In this document: piece after piece, positions 1 through 8,438 of the stretch
Position numbering within the stretch: position 1 is the first letter of the stretch
Layout: each line of letters starts with the position of its first letter
Assembly: GCF_002860355.1 (NCBI RefSeq)
Contig: NZ_NMWU01000002.1
Span: 62,001 to 126,000, forward strand
DNA: 64,000 bases
Reading direction: 5' to 3'
DNA from: Bifidobacterium margollesii
GTDB lineage: Bacteria > Actinomycetota > Actinomycetes > Actinomycetales > Bifidobacteriaceae
Notes under the pieces: model-generated
What the model was told of the DNA's origin: nothing
Databases searched by the model: none
What the model saw: the letters and a program-made list of their open reading frames with translations, nothing else
Translations under genes and position numbers: made by a program

Positions 1-916
1 GTCCCTTGCGGGAGTGGTGAGGATCCTCTCCGAATGGTACGAGACGTTCGATGATGCCGAGCCGAGTCAGCGTACGAAGATACGAGCCGACGGTATTGGC
101 GTCCACCCCGGCGTATTCGGCGATCTCCTTGGGGCGGGTTCGTCCGGCTCCGACCGCATCCAGAATGGAACTGTATAATGCGGGTTCGCGGAGTTCCTGA
201 CGAAGCAGCATCATCGGCTCTTCGTAGAGGATGCCGTTTTGGCTGAAGCAGCGCGACAGGATGTTGTCCTGAAACGACATGTCCGGATCGATTTGCTCCA
301 GATAGTAAGGAGTGCCTCCCAGCGTCGCATAGTAGTGGATGCGATCCCGCCAATCGGCTGTTTTCGGCATGAGCCTGCAGGCGTCGAACAGATCGAACGG
401 TTTCAGTCGGATCTGCGCGTTTCCGCGGCCGTAGAGTGGACTCTTGTAGCCCAGCACCTTGCTTTCCATGAAGCCTTCGTTGCTGCCGCACAGAATCATC
501 AGGATGTTGGTGTCCTTGAACCAGTGATCGATGGCGATCTGCAGAGCCGAGGGCAGTGATGGCTCGGCGGCAGCGGCATATGGCAGTTCGTCCAGTACGA
601 AGACGAACGGGTGTTCGGGTTCGGCCTTGGCCTTGCCGACGATGAATGAGAGCGCATCGTCCCAGCTTGCGAAGCCTCCCGAAAACCCCGGTTCGTTGAA
701 GAACCTGAGGATCGATTGCGAGAGTTCACGCAGATTCGCCGTGGCGCTCTGTTCCTTGGCCGTGAACCACAGTGCCCGGTGTTTTTCGCAGAAACGGGAG
801 ATGAGTGCCGTCTTGCCCACTCGGCGCCGTCCGTACACAACGATCATTTGGAACTTGTTCAGGGAGAAATGATATTCGAGTGTCTGCAGCTCTGCGGTTC
901 TTCCTACGAATTTCAT
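1..916 (-). CDS. Archaeal-type P-loop ATPase (DUF234-like), partial at the left edge
   Basis: The gene runs off the left edge; about 305 codons are visible. The protein starts MKFVGRTAELQ and has a Walker A motif GRRRVGKT at residues 29-36. A Walker B-like VFVLDELPYA lies near residue 108, and a sensor-like ILCGSN follows. The last visible part, with IAEYAGVDANTVGSYLRTL, looks like a winged helix. This order matches the archaeal ATPase / DUF234 family of STAND-related ATPases, whose substrates are largely unknown. The ATG at 914-916 has no clear ribosome site. A long perfect inverted repeat lies just upstream (941-992), so the promoter may be regulated or the transcript may be structured. It points away from the neighbouring MocR gene. 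Family call is firm; cellular role is not known. Confidence 0.8.
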   Translation of the reverse strand, partial: MKFVGRTAELQTLEYHFSLNKFQMIVVYGRRRVGKTALISRFCEKHRALWFTAKEQSATANLRELSQSILRFFNEPGFSGGFASWDDALSFIVGKAKAEPEHPFVFVLDELPYAAAAEPSLPSALQIAIDHWFKDTNILMILCGSNEGFMESKVLGYKSPLYGRGNAQIRLKPFDLFDACRLMPKTADWRDRIHYYATLGGTPYYLEQIDPDMSFQDNILSRCFSQNGILYEEPMMLLRQELREPALYSSILDAVGAGRTRPKEIAEYAGVDANTVGSYLRTLTRLGIIERLVPFGEDPHHSRKG

Positions 917-940
917 GTCGTTTCGCCCCCGAGCGCTTAT

Positions 941-992
941 TACTGTGTTCGTAAGCAAGTTGCGTGCGAACAACTTGCTTACGAACACAGTA
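941..992. repeat. 22-bp perfect inverted repeat with an 8-base loop
   Basis: Positions 941-962 are the exact reverse complement of 971-992, separated by 8 bases. It lies 25 bases upstream of the ATPase start codon and 58 bases beyond the 3' end of the MocR gene. It has no U-tract on either strand, so it is not a textbook terminator. It could be an operator, a transcript-end structure shared by the region, or a leader hairpin. Confidence 0.85.
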
Positions 993-1050
993 GGTCGGCG
1001 AATGGACGTGTCTGCGAATATGCAGGTCCGGTGTGCGGCTCCTGCTGCGC

Positions 1051-2523
1051 CTACAGCGCGGCGGCGATGCGGGCGAGCTTGTCGGCTGCGGCCTCGAACT
1101 CCTCCGGGGTGGTGTAGGCGTAGGAGAGCCGTAGGGAGTTGTCGCCCTCGAAATCGTAGATGTCCCCGGGATTGAGCAGCACGCCCGCCTCCACGGCCTT
1201 CTGGAACAGCTTGCCCATCGGCATCGGCCGGTCGAAGGTGAGCCAGATGTAGAAGCCGCCGTTCGGCGTGTTCCAGTGCGCCCGGCGTGAGCTGCCGCCG
1301 AACAGTCGATCCAGCACGGTCAGTGCGCTGTCGCGGCGGCGGCGCAGTTCCGCCTTGAGTGCGACGAGGTATTCGTCGTACATCCCGCTGATGAGGAATC
1401 GGGTGAACACCCACTGCGAAAGCGTGCTCGCCCCGTAATCCATCTGCATTTTCACGTCGGCCAGCCGCTGTACGATCGGTTCCGGCGCCACGATCCACCC
1501 GATGCGCAGTCCCGGCGCCAGCGATTTCGACGCGCTGCCGAGATAGATCACCATGCCGGTCTCGTCCAGAGCCTTGAGCGGTATGGGCCGGTCGTCGGCG
1601 AAATACAGATCCTGGTACGCACCGTCCTCGATCACCGGAAGCCGATGCGCCACACAGCATTCCACCAGCTCCCGCCGTCGTTGTTCGTCCATGGTCGTGC
1701 CCGTGGGATTGTGATTGGTCGGAATCGTATACAGCACCGATTCGCCGCCGTGATGCCGTTCGGCCATGGTGGCCAGATCGTCCACCATGATTCCCGAATC
1801 GTCCATCGGCACGCCTTCGAGATGCATGCCCGCGGACTGGAACACCTGCAGTGATTTGATATAGCTCGGCGCTTCGGCGAACACCGTGGATCCGGCGGAA
1901 AGCAGACTTACCGAAATGATCTGCAGCGCCTGCAATGCGCCGGACGTCACCAGAATCTGCGAGGCCGTGCATTCGATGCCGGTGGCGCGCATATGCCCGG
2001 CGATCGCCTCGCGCAGTCCGGGCAGTCCTTCGGGGTCCGGATAGCTGAGCGAGTCGATTTCGTCCGAAGCCTCGTCGAGCACCCGCCGCCACATGTCGCG
2101 CGGAAATAGTCGCGGATCGATTTCACCGGTGCCGAGGCGGGCCATATTCGGGGCGAATTCCAGACGATTGATGGCCTGAATCGTATCGTTGTTGGCCTTG
2201 AAGAAGCCGGACGACACGTAATCCGCCCAATCCGGCGCGCCGGGCAGCATCAGCGACCATGTGTTGCTCACGATTCGCGTGCCAGCGCCGTGCATGCCTT
2301 CCACGATCCCGTAGTCGGTAAGCTCCTCGATGGCCGCGATCACGGTGGACCGGTTCACGCCGAATCCTTCGGCCATCGATCGTTGGGAAGGCAGTCGCGA
2401 GCCGATCGGCCACGCGCCGCTGGAGACCTGGCGGCACATATACTGCACGATCTGCTCGGTGAGCGGCGTGGCGCTGTCGCGCGCCGGCTTCCAATCGATG
2501 ACCAGCGGCTTCTGACGTGCCAT
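1051..2523 (-). CDS. MocR-type GntR regulator with aminotransferase domain
   Basis: A 490-residue protein. It joins an N-terminal GntR winged helix (about residues 15-80, with SQRSMAEGFGVNRSTVIAAI) to a fold-type I aminotransferase domain (about 120-485). The PLP lysine is in SASKSLAPGLRIG. MocR regulators bind PLP and usually control vitamin B6, GABA, taurine or transport genes. I chose the ATG at 2523 because GGAGGGG lies just upstream; the open frame extends further but has no ribosome site. It is transcribed divergently from a LysE-type exporter, and the shared 335-bp region holds several palindromes and direct repeats. It therefore probably regulates the exporter and itself. The effector amino acid is unknown. 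Confidence 0.9.
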   Translation of the reverse strand: MARQKPLVIDWKPARDSATPLTEQIVQYMCRQVSSGAWPIGSRLPSQRSMAEGFGVNRSTVIAAIEELTDYGIVEGMHGAGTRIVSNTWSLMLPGAPDWADYVSSGFFKANNDTIQAINRLEFAPNMARLGTGEIDPRLFPRDMWRRVLDEASDEIDSLSYPDPEGLPGLREAIAGHMRATGIECTASQILVTSGALQALQIISVSLLSAGSTVFAEAPSYIKSLQVFQSAGMHLEGVPMDDSGIMVDDLATMAERHHGGESVLYTIPTNHNPTGTTMDEQRRRELVECCVAHRLPVIEDGAYQDLYFADDRPIPLKALDETGMVIYLGSASKSLAPGLRIGWIVAPEPIVQRLADVKMQMDYGASTLSQWVFTRFLISGMYDEYLVALKAELRRRRDSALTVLDRLFGGSSRRAHWNTPNGGFYIWLTFDRPMPMGKLFQKAVEAGVLLNPGDIYDFEGDNSLRLSYAYTTPEEFEAAADKLARIAAAL

Positions 2524-2858
2524 GACCCCTCCAATGATGCGATCTCGCGACGATGACGATACGGTGCGCCGGTTGTTGAATGCGACAGTACCGAGAATAC
2601 CGAATACGGTGGTGAAATGTCGGATCTTCCGCGGTTTTGGCTGAATTATCCGTCTGCATTTTGGCTGGTTGCCGAGTGGATGCGGATTCGTAGAATAAGA
2701 GGTCGGAATGGAAGACAATCGTTGATCATCATGTGTTTGTGCTGATGATCAACGATGGGTGATGATGATTTTTTGGCTGGGTGATTACTGGCCAGCCAAA
2801 CACACTTGGATGGGTGTGGAAACGCATTTGGATGGGTGTGGATGAAGGAGAGTCGGAT
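2524..2858. promoter_or_regulatory. Divergent MocR-LysE control region with operator-like repeats
   Basis: There is a perfect 14-bp inverted repeat at 2718-2731/2743-2756, and a perfect 9-bp one at 2772-2780/2792-2800 (TTTGGCTGG / CCAGCCAAA). TTTTGGCTG recurs as direct copies at 2635, 2659 and 2771. A 15-bp direct repeat TTGGATGGGTGTGGA occurs at 2806 and 2828, just before the LysE ribosome site. Directly repeated half-sites are typical of MocR targets; which of these is bound is inference. Confidence 0.6.
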
Positions 2859-3575
2859 ATGGGGTTCTATCTGCAGGGGCTGACGATGGGATTGGCGTAC
2901 ATCGCGCCGATCGGTATGCAGAATCTGTTCGTCATCAATTCCGCGATGACCAAGACCCGACGTCGTGCGCTGATGACCGCGGTGATCGTGCTGATGTTCG
3001 ACGTGGCGCTGTCCCTCTCCTGCTTCTTCGGCATGGGCGCGCTGATCCAGCAGCACGAATGGCTGCGTCTGGGCGTGCTGGTCGTCGGTGGTGCGGTGGT
3101 GATCCGCATCGGCGTCGGTCTGCTGCGGACGAAGCCGGAAGCGGACCGTGAATCCGGGAGCGCCGAAACCGTTGCCGAAAACGCTTCGGAATCGCAGGGG
3201 ACGCAGGATCTGCGGAATCGGGGTCTGTGGGATCGGTCTCGGGAGCATGGTCGTTCCCCTTCCCGGTACGCCGATCTGAGGAAAACCGTCTCCACGGCCT
3301 GTGTGGTCACCTGGTTCAATCCGCAGGCCATCATCGACGGTACGCTGCTGCTCGGCGCGTTCCACGCCACCCTGCCCGCCACGCAGTCCACTCCGTTCAT
3401 CACCGGCGTGGAGACCGCGTCCGCCCTGTGGTTCATCGGTCTGACGCTGGTGATCTCCGCGTTCAGTGACCGGTTCAGCCCGAAGCTGCTCGGCGTACTC
3501 AACAAGGTGTGCGGCGGGGTGATCGCGACGTACGGCGTGAAGCTGCTGGTGGATTTCGCCGTGGCCGTGCTGTGA
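2859..3575 (+). CDS. LysE/ArgO-type amino-acid exporter
   Basis: A 238-residue membrane protein. It begins MGFYLQGLTMGLAYIAPIGMQNLFVINSA, the usual first helix of LysE/ArgO exporters with its PIGMQN motif. More hydrophobic segments follow, and a polar central loop (about residues 90-145, acidic and serine rich) is somewhat longer than usual. CVVTWFNPQAIIDG near residue 155 is the second family signature. The chosen ATG has AAGGAG 8 bases upstream; longer in-frame starts lack one. The family exports basic amino acids such as lysine or arginine, and the divergent MocR regulator suggests amino-acid-responsive control. The 3' end carries a 15-bp tandem duplication that includes the stop codon. 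Confidence 0.9.
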   Translation: MGFYLQGLTMGLAYIAPIGMQNLFVINSAMTKTRRRALMTAVIVLMFDVALSLSCFFGMGALIQQHEWLRLGVLVVGGAVVIRIGVGLLRTKPEADRESGSAETVAENASESQGTQDLRNRGLWDRSREHGRSPSRYADLRKTVSTACVVTWFNPQAIIDGTLLLGAFHATLPATQSTPFITGVETASALWFIGLTLVISAFSDRFSPKLLGVLNKVCGGVIATYGVKLLVDFAVAVL

Positions 3576-3607
3576 ACGGCCATGCTGTGAACGGCTGTGC
3601 TGTGAAC
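3569..3607. repeat. 15-bp tandem repeat across the lysE stop codon
   Basis: GCTGTGAAC recurs at 3569, 3584 and 3599 with a 15-base period. The first copy contains the stop codon, so two further in-frame TGA codons follow. Confidence 0.8.
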
Positions 3608-3624
3608 ATTGGCCGAAAGGACAC

Positions 3625-3655
3625 ATAAGGGTCCCGAAAACGGCCTCCTTATGAT
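3625..3655. terminator. Weak stem-loop after lysE
   Basis: CATAAGG and CCTTATG pair around a GC-rich loop in the lysE-U32 gap. No long U-run follows, so termination is only possible. Confidence 0.3.
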
Positions 3656-3730
3656 CGCATCGGCCAAATAACGGGTTGAATGCATCGGATCGACCAAGTA
3701 CCGGCCCATCGGCTAGACTGGCCTATTGCT

Positions 3731-5458
3731 ATGACTTCATCAACGGAAACCCTGAATTCTTCGGAAATCCCGGCTGCCACCATGTCCGCAACCATGTCCG
3801 CAACCATGACCGGGACGCGGTCCGCCTCCCGTATCGCCGGTATCGCAAGGCGTCGGCATCGCCCCGAGGTACTGGCCCCGGCCGGCAATCTGCGTGGTCT
3901 GAAAACCGCCGTCGATTATGGTGCGGATGCCGTGTACTGCGGCGGCAAGGCGTTCGGCATGAGAAGCGCCCCGCGCAATCTGAGCCTCGCCGACTTCGAG
4001 GAGGGGGCGCGTTACGCCCATGCCGTCGGCGCCCGTGTATATGTGACGCTCAACGTGCTGCCGCGCAACGCCGAGGTCGAGGCGATCCGCGATTACATCG
4101 GCCAGCTGCAGGACACCGGCATCGATGCGCTGATCGTCACCGACATCGGTGTGATGATGATGGCCCATCAGATCGCCCCCGATCTGGAACTGCATGTGAG
4201 CACGCAGGCCGGCGTCACCAACTACGGCGCCGCGCAGGCCCTCTACGAGTTCGGTGCGCGCCGCGTCGTCCTTGCCCGGGAAATGGATCTGCAGGCCGTG
4301 CGTGACATCCGCGCCCGCATCCCCGACGACATGGACATCGAATGCTTCGTGCACGGCGCGATGTGCATGGCGTTCTCCGGCCGCTGCCTGTTCTCCAACT
4401 ATCTCACCGGCCGTGACGGCAACCACGGCGAATGCGCCCAGCCCTGCCGGTGGAAGTACTCGATCGTGGAGGAGAAGCGCCCCGGACAGTACTATCCGAT
4501 CGAGCAGACCGCGGAAGGCGCGTACCTGTTCAACTCGCAGGATATGAACATGCTGGAGCACATCGACGATCTGATCGATTCCGGTGCGAGCAGCCTGAAG
4601 ATCGAGGGCCGTTCGAAAAGCGCCTACTACGTGGCCGCCATGACCAACGCCTACAAGACCGCCGTCAACGAATATATGGTGCAGCGCGGATTCGAGGATG
4701 CCGATGGCAGCGTGCTCAGGCCGTTCCATGATCTGGTGGTCCGACCGGACGATCCCGATTTCGTGCGGATCGCCGACGATGCCGTGGAACGCAACTCAGA
4801 CAAGGCGTTCTCCGGCATGCCCGGCGAACCGCCTGTGGAGGGTGCCGTGACCGAGAGTGCTGACGCCGTGGTCGAGGGTGCTGAGGACGCCGCCCCCGTC
4901 GAGGACGCCGCGGCCCGATCCGCCGGCGGCGCACAGCTCGACGAGCTGAGCTATCGGGCCCGATCCACCCGACGCAAGTCGAACACGCGCGAAGAGGTGC
5001 TGCCCGAAGGATGGCATCACGCGAAATGCCGGCCGGCTCCGCACGTCGAACTGCCCGATTGGCTGATCGAGGAGCCGTACAAGGTGGCCCACCGCGACTA
5101 TTCCACGGGATTCTACTATCCGGAACACAAGGTGACGCAGAACACCGACCGCTCCGCATACTTCCGCGACTGGCTGGTCGTGGGCGAGGTGATCTCCTGG
5201 AATCCCGAACGCGGAGGCCGGGCGACCATCATGGCCCGCAACAAGATCGAACCCGGCCAGCTCGTCGAATTCGTGCTGCCCGGCGAGGCGCCGCTCGCCT
5301 ACACCGTGCCCGACGATGGTCTTGAGGACGCCGACGGTGTGCCCGTCGGATCGATCAACCATCCGGCGCATGTGTTCTCCCTGCCGTGCCCGCATGAGGT
5401 GCCGGCCAACGCCGCCATGCGCTCACGCACCAAGAAGCCCACGCTCAAAGCCGCATAA
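3731..5458 (+). CDS. U32 family protein (TrhP/YegQ-like)
   Basis: About 575 residues. The core runs from RPEVLAPAGNLRGLK through a TIM-barrel-like region to the U32 signature HGAMCMAFSGRCLFSNYL, then CAQPCRW. These cysteines are conserved in the group that includes TrhP/YegQ, linked to tRNA uridine 5-hydroxylation, and related collagenase-like proteins. An acidic alanine-rich linker (about residues 370-430) separates a C-terminal domain that contains VGEVISWNPERGG. The start is uncertain: no clear ribosome site precedes ATG 3731, and a TAGACT box about 13 bases upstream would suit a leaderless transcript. The N-terminus has repeated ATSMSAT-like segments that may be untranslated. A role in tRNA modification is inferred from family. 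Confidence 0.8.
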   Translation: MTSSTETLNSSEIPAATMSATMSATMTGTRSASRIAGIARRRHRPEVLAPAGNLRGLKTAVDYGADAVYCGGKAFGMRSAPRNLSLADFEEGARYAHAVGARVYVTLNVLPRNAEVEAIRDYIGQLQDTGIDALIVTDIGVMMMAHQIAPDLELHVSTQAGVTNYGAAQALYEFGARRVVLAREMDLQAVRDIRARIPDDMDIECFVHGAMCMAFSGRCLFSNYLTGRDGNHGECAQPCRWKYSIVEEKRPGQYYPIEQTAEGAYLFNSQDMNMLEHIDDLIDSGASSLKIEGRSKSAYYVAAMTNAYKTAVNEYMVQRGFEDADGSVLRPFHDLVVRPDDPDFVRIADDAVERNSDKAFSGMPGEPPVEGAVTESADAVVEGAEDAAPVEDAAARSAGGAQLDELSYRARSTRRKSNTREEVLPEGWHHAKCRPAPHVELPDWLIEEPYKVAHRDYSTGFYYPEHKVTQNTDRSAYFRDWLVVGEVISWNPERGGRATIMARNKIEPGQLVEFVLPGEAPLAYTVPDDGLEDADGVPVGSINHPAHVFSLPCPHEVPANAAMRSRTKKPTLKAA

Positions 5459-5467
5459 GGAACGATC

Positions 5468-6517
5468 ATGACCAATGCCAATCCGTCAGCCGGCCAAAAC
5501 CCGCTGAGCAACAATCCGCTGAACGATCCCAATCCCAACGATCCCAAGGCGCGGATCCTCGACAGCAACACCATCCCCGACCATTACGATGACGGCCGTC
5601 CGGTGCCGGTGACCATCCCGATCCCGCTGGCCCCCGGCGTGAAGGTGGTCTATACCACGCGCCTCGGCGGCGTCTCCCAGGGCGACTATGCGGCGCTGAA
5701 CCTCGGCGGCCGCGGCGGTGACGACCCGGCCGCGATCGAGGCGAACCGCACCGCGCTCGCCGAGGAGATCGGAGCGAAGCTCTCGCTGGTCGGCCAGGTG
5801 CATTCCGCCAAGGCCGTGGACGCCGACGATCTGTTCCGTGAGAACGCCCCCTACGGCTTCGACGCCTCCGGCACGCGGATCGACGAAACCCGCGAATCGC
5901 AGCGCATCGAGGCGGACGGTCAGGTCACGACCCTCAGAGGCGTGGCGCTGGGCATGTTCGCCGCCGATTGCCTGCCGGTGCTGTTCGCCGACCCGACGAC
6001 CGGCATCATCGGCGCCGCCCACTGCGGTCGGCGCGGCCTGCAGCGCGGCGTCATCGGAGAGACGGTCGATCTGATGGTGAGGAAGGGCGCCAACCGCGAC
6101 GAGATCGTCGCCACGCTGGGCCCGCGCATCTGCGGCGAATGCTACGAAGTGGGCGACGAGATCGCCGAGGACTTCCAGAAGCGCTTCCCACTGACCAAAA
6201 CCGTCACCCGCTTCGGCGGCGCGGGCATCGACATCGCCGAAGCCGCGATGATCGACCTCGCCTTCGCCGGCGTGCGCCACACGGTCGACTCCATGCCGCG
6301 CGTCAACGCCGCCACCAAATACCTCGCCGACGACGAGGAGCTCAAGGCCCTGTGCCGCGCCGACAACGAAGGCGACCCGGAACTGCATGAGCGTCTCGGC
6401 AGCGTGCGTCACAGCCTGTGCACGCTGGAGAACCCGCTGTGGTACTCCCACCGACGTGCCGCGCTCGCCGGCAAGAGCCATGAGGGCCGTCTCCTCGCTT
6501 TGGTGGTACGTGAGTAG
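5468..6517 (+). CDS. pgeF: YfiH/PgeF family protein (laccase-domain, Cu-oxidase_4)
   Basis: A 349-residue protein starting 9 bases after the U32 gene, so probably co-transcribed. It has the metal-site residues of the family: GQVHSAKAVD (His), AADCLPVLFADP (Cys) and GAAHCGRRGLQRGVI (His). Members act as purine nucleoside phosphorylases/adenosine deaminases or, in E. coli PgeF, as a peptidoglycan editing factor. The N-terminal 45 residues are rich in Asn, Pro and Asp and look disordered. It is somewhat longer than the usual 240-270 residues. The start is supported by AAGGAACG upstream. Confidence 0.85.
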   Translation: MTNANPSAGQNPLSNNPLNDPNPNDPKARILDSNTIPDHYDDGRPVPVTIPIPLAPGVKVVYTTRLGGVSQGDYAALNLGGRGGDDPAAIEANRTALAEEIGAKLSLVGQVHSAKAVDADDLFRENAPYGFDASGTRIDETRESQRIEADGQVTTLRGVALGMFAADCLPVLFADPTTGIIGAAHCGRRGLQRGVIGETVDLMVRKGANRDEIVATLGPRICGECYEVGDEIAEDFQKRFPLTKTVTRFGGAGIDIAEAAMIDLAFAGVRHTVDSMPRVNAATKYLADDEELKALCRADNEGDPELHERLGSVRHSLCTLENPLWYSHRRAALAGKSHEGRLLALVVRE

Positions 6518-6555
6518 TCGTTGACGATTCCGTTGCCGATTCACCCGAACTCGCG

Positions 6556-6576
6556 CCGAATATTCCGCATATTCGG
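6556..6576. repeat. Short palindrome in the pgeF-ispD gap
   Basis: CCGAATAT and ATATTCGG form a perfect 8-bp inverted repeat around five bases. It lies about 58 bases before the ispD start and may be an operator or a weak terminator. Confidence 0.4.
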
Positions 6577-6633
6577 TGCAGAAGTATTCGGGGAACGTCG
6601 GTTGTGCCCCCGTACGGGGTTATGGTGAGGCCT

Positions 6634-7518
6634 ATGTGTGAGAAGAGTCAGGACGAGAAGAACGGGCAGGAGCGAATCGTGGAGGATCGCGCTACAGGGG
6701 CTACAGAGGCTACAGAGAATCGCGGCCGTGATGTGCCTGTGGTGGCGGTGGTGCTGGCCGCGGGTTTCGGCACGCGGTTCGACCCGGAGAACCCCAAGCA
6801 GCTCGTATCGGTGGGCGGTCGGCCGATCGTGCAGTGGTCCATCGAGGCGTTCGAGCATAATCCGCAGATCACCGACATCGTGGTGGTCGTCAACCCCAAG
6901 GTCCGCGAGGCCGTGGAGGGATTGTGCGAACAGGGGCGGTACGCCAAGGTCCGTATGGTGATCGACGGTGGCAAGGAGCGTTCCGATTCCACCCAGTCGG
7001 CGTTGCAGGTGCTCGCCGACGCCGGTATTCCCGACGATGCCAAGGTGCTGATCCACGATGCGGTGAGGCCGTTCGTCGAGCAGAACGCCATCCGCGGATG
7101 CGTGGAGGCGCTGAACCAGTTCGACGCGGCCACGGTCGCCGTTCCCAGTACCGACACCGTGCTGCTGACGATGGATCTCGGCGACCGCAAGGCCATCGAC
7201 TCGGTGCCGGACAGGCCGAACACCTTCCGTGCCCAGACCCCGCAGGCGTTCCGCTTCCATACCATTCGCGAGGCGTATGCCAAGGCCGCCGACGATCCGG
7301 ACTTCCATCCCACCGACGACACTCGCGTGGTGGTGGATTATCTGCCCGACACCCCCGTCACCATCGTGAGCGGATCGGAAACGAATCTGAAGATCACCAC
7401 GCTGGCCGACATTCCCGTGGCCGAAGGCATTGCGGGCACGCTGGCCGAGGCGCGGGCGAACGACGCCGAGTACTGGCGCAACCGCATGCACGCGCTGGTC
7501 GGCAGTCTGCACGGCTGA
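6634..7518 (+). CDS. ispD: 2-C-methyl-D-erythritol 4-phosphate cytidylyltransferase
   Basis: IspD joins MEP and CTP in the non-mevalonate isoprenoid pathway, which bifidobacteria use. The N-terminal nucleotide-binding signature VVLAAGFGTRFDPENPKQ is complete, followed by LIHDAVRPFV and RAQTPQAFR, and by a DDTRVV segment; all are family hallmarks. With the start at 6634 it is 294 residues, about 45 longer than typical IspD because of a polar N-terminal extension. GTGAGG lies 5 bases upstream of the chosen ATG; upstream in-frame ATGs at 6604 and 6622 are possible. The 3' end carries a 20-bp tandem duplication across the stop codon. Confidence 0.93.
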   Translation: MCEKSQDEKNGQERIVEDRATGATEATENRGRDVPVVAVVLAAGFGTRFDPENPKQLVSVGGRPIVQWSIEAFEHNPQITDIVVVVNPKVREAVEGLCEQGRYAKVRMVIDGGKERSDSTQSALQVLADAGIPDDAKVLIHDAVRPFVEQNAIRGCVEALNQFDAATVAVPSTDTVLLTMDLGDRKAIDSVPDRPNTFRAQTPQAFRFHTIREAYAKAADDPDFHPTDDTRVVVDYLPDTPVTIVSGSETNLKITTLADIPVAEGIAGTLAEARANDAEYWRNRMHALVGSLHG

Positions 7519-7550
7519 GCGTCAGTCCCGACGGCTGGGCGTCAGGCCCG
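7511..7550. repeat. 20-bp tandem duplication across the ispD stop codon
   Basis: 7511-7530 and 7531-7550 differ at two positions. The first copy contains the ispD TGA. Confidence 0.8.
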
Positions 7551-7604
7551 TTCAGGCCGTAAGATCGAGCTGAACGAGCGGAGCACGGAAAACAAGGAGG
7601 ACCA

Positions 7605-8264
7605 ATGCGGCACTTCAATGTCGTCGTTTCCGGATTCGACCATTACGAGGGCATCGAGATCAACCCTAGCGCACAGGTGAGCCGAACCCTGCAGGAACGC
7701 GGCGTGAGCGAGCCCCCGGAAGGCTGCGAGATCACCGTCACCTCCGTGCTGCTGCCGATGAGCTTCCAGAACGCGTGGCCCACGTTGCATGAGACGATCG
7801 AGGCGGTGAACCCCGATGTGGTGATCGCCACCGGACTCAAGACCCACGCCCATTCGGTGGCCTTGGAACGCTGCGCCACCAATCTCATCGACGCCTCCCG
7901 TCCGGATGCCGACAACGTGCAGCCGCGGCGGGTGCCGATCGACGCCGAGGGGCCGGCCTCCTACTGGACCCGGTTGCCGCTGCGATCCATCCTCCATGAT
8001 TTCACCGAGCAGAACATTCCCGCCACATTGAGTTCCGACGCCGGCACGTTCGTGTGCAATTCGCTGTTCTATCGGCTTCTGGACTGGAATTCCCGGCAGG
8101 ACAAGGTGCTCAGCGGGTTCCTCAGCTTCCCGAAGGTGGGCGACGGCGGCAGATACGGTTCCGGTCTTTCGCTCGACCAGATGATCGCGGCCGCCGAGGA
8201 TGCGATCCGGGCCACCGTGGCGTATTGGGATCACCCCGTTTCCGACGAGATTCTCGGAGGCTGA
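7605..8264 (+). CDS. Pyroglutamyl-peptidase I (C15) homologue lacking the catalytic His
   Basis: A 219-residue cytosolic protein with a strong AGGAGG site. The fold markers of C15 peptidases are present: an N-terminal SGFDHYEGIEINPS in place of the usual GF-PF-G-x-x-NPS, VIATGLK, Glu88 in ALERCATN, and the nucleophile Cys151 in DAGTFVCNSLFY. The third triad member normally lies in a F-[IV]-H-[VI]-P motif. Here that stretch reads GFLSFP, with Ser174 at the His position. It may therefore be inactive, use another base, or act on a different substrate. Pcp enzymes remove N-terminal pyroglutamate from peptides. The family call is firm; the activity is doubtful. Confidence 0.85.
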   Translation: MRHFNVVVSGFDHYEGIEINPSAQVSRTLQERGVSEPPEGCEITVTSVLLPMSFQNAWPTLHETIEAVNPDVVIATGLKTHAHSVALERCATNLIDASRPDADNVQPRRVPIDAEGPASYWTRLPLRSILHDFTEQNIPATLSSDAGTFVCNSLFYRLLDWNSRQDKVLSGFLSFPKVGDGGRYGSGLSLDQMIAAAEDAIRATVAYWDHPVSDEILGG

Positions 8265-8438
8265 GATCGGGGTAGGCCGGGGTGCGAATCGATCGCGATA
8301 CCGAATGGCGAAACGTCTGTGTCGAGGTTGTGGCAAGCAGGTGTGCCTTACTGCGTTTACGGTGGCCGTGCGCTAAAGTTCCTAGCAGTCGGGGAGCTCC
8401 CCCGTATGGTTTCAAGGCGCTTTGTGAGGTAGGCCGTT
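8265..8438 (+). promoter_or_regulatory. Upstream region of the DivIVA-like gene
   Basis: This stretch contains a 12-base self-complementary GGGGAGCTCCCC near 8393 and a TAAAGT box near 8374 that could be a -10 element, without a well-placed -35. Expression signals are tentative. Confidence 0.3.
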
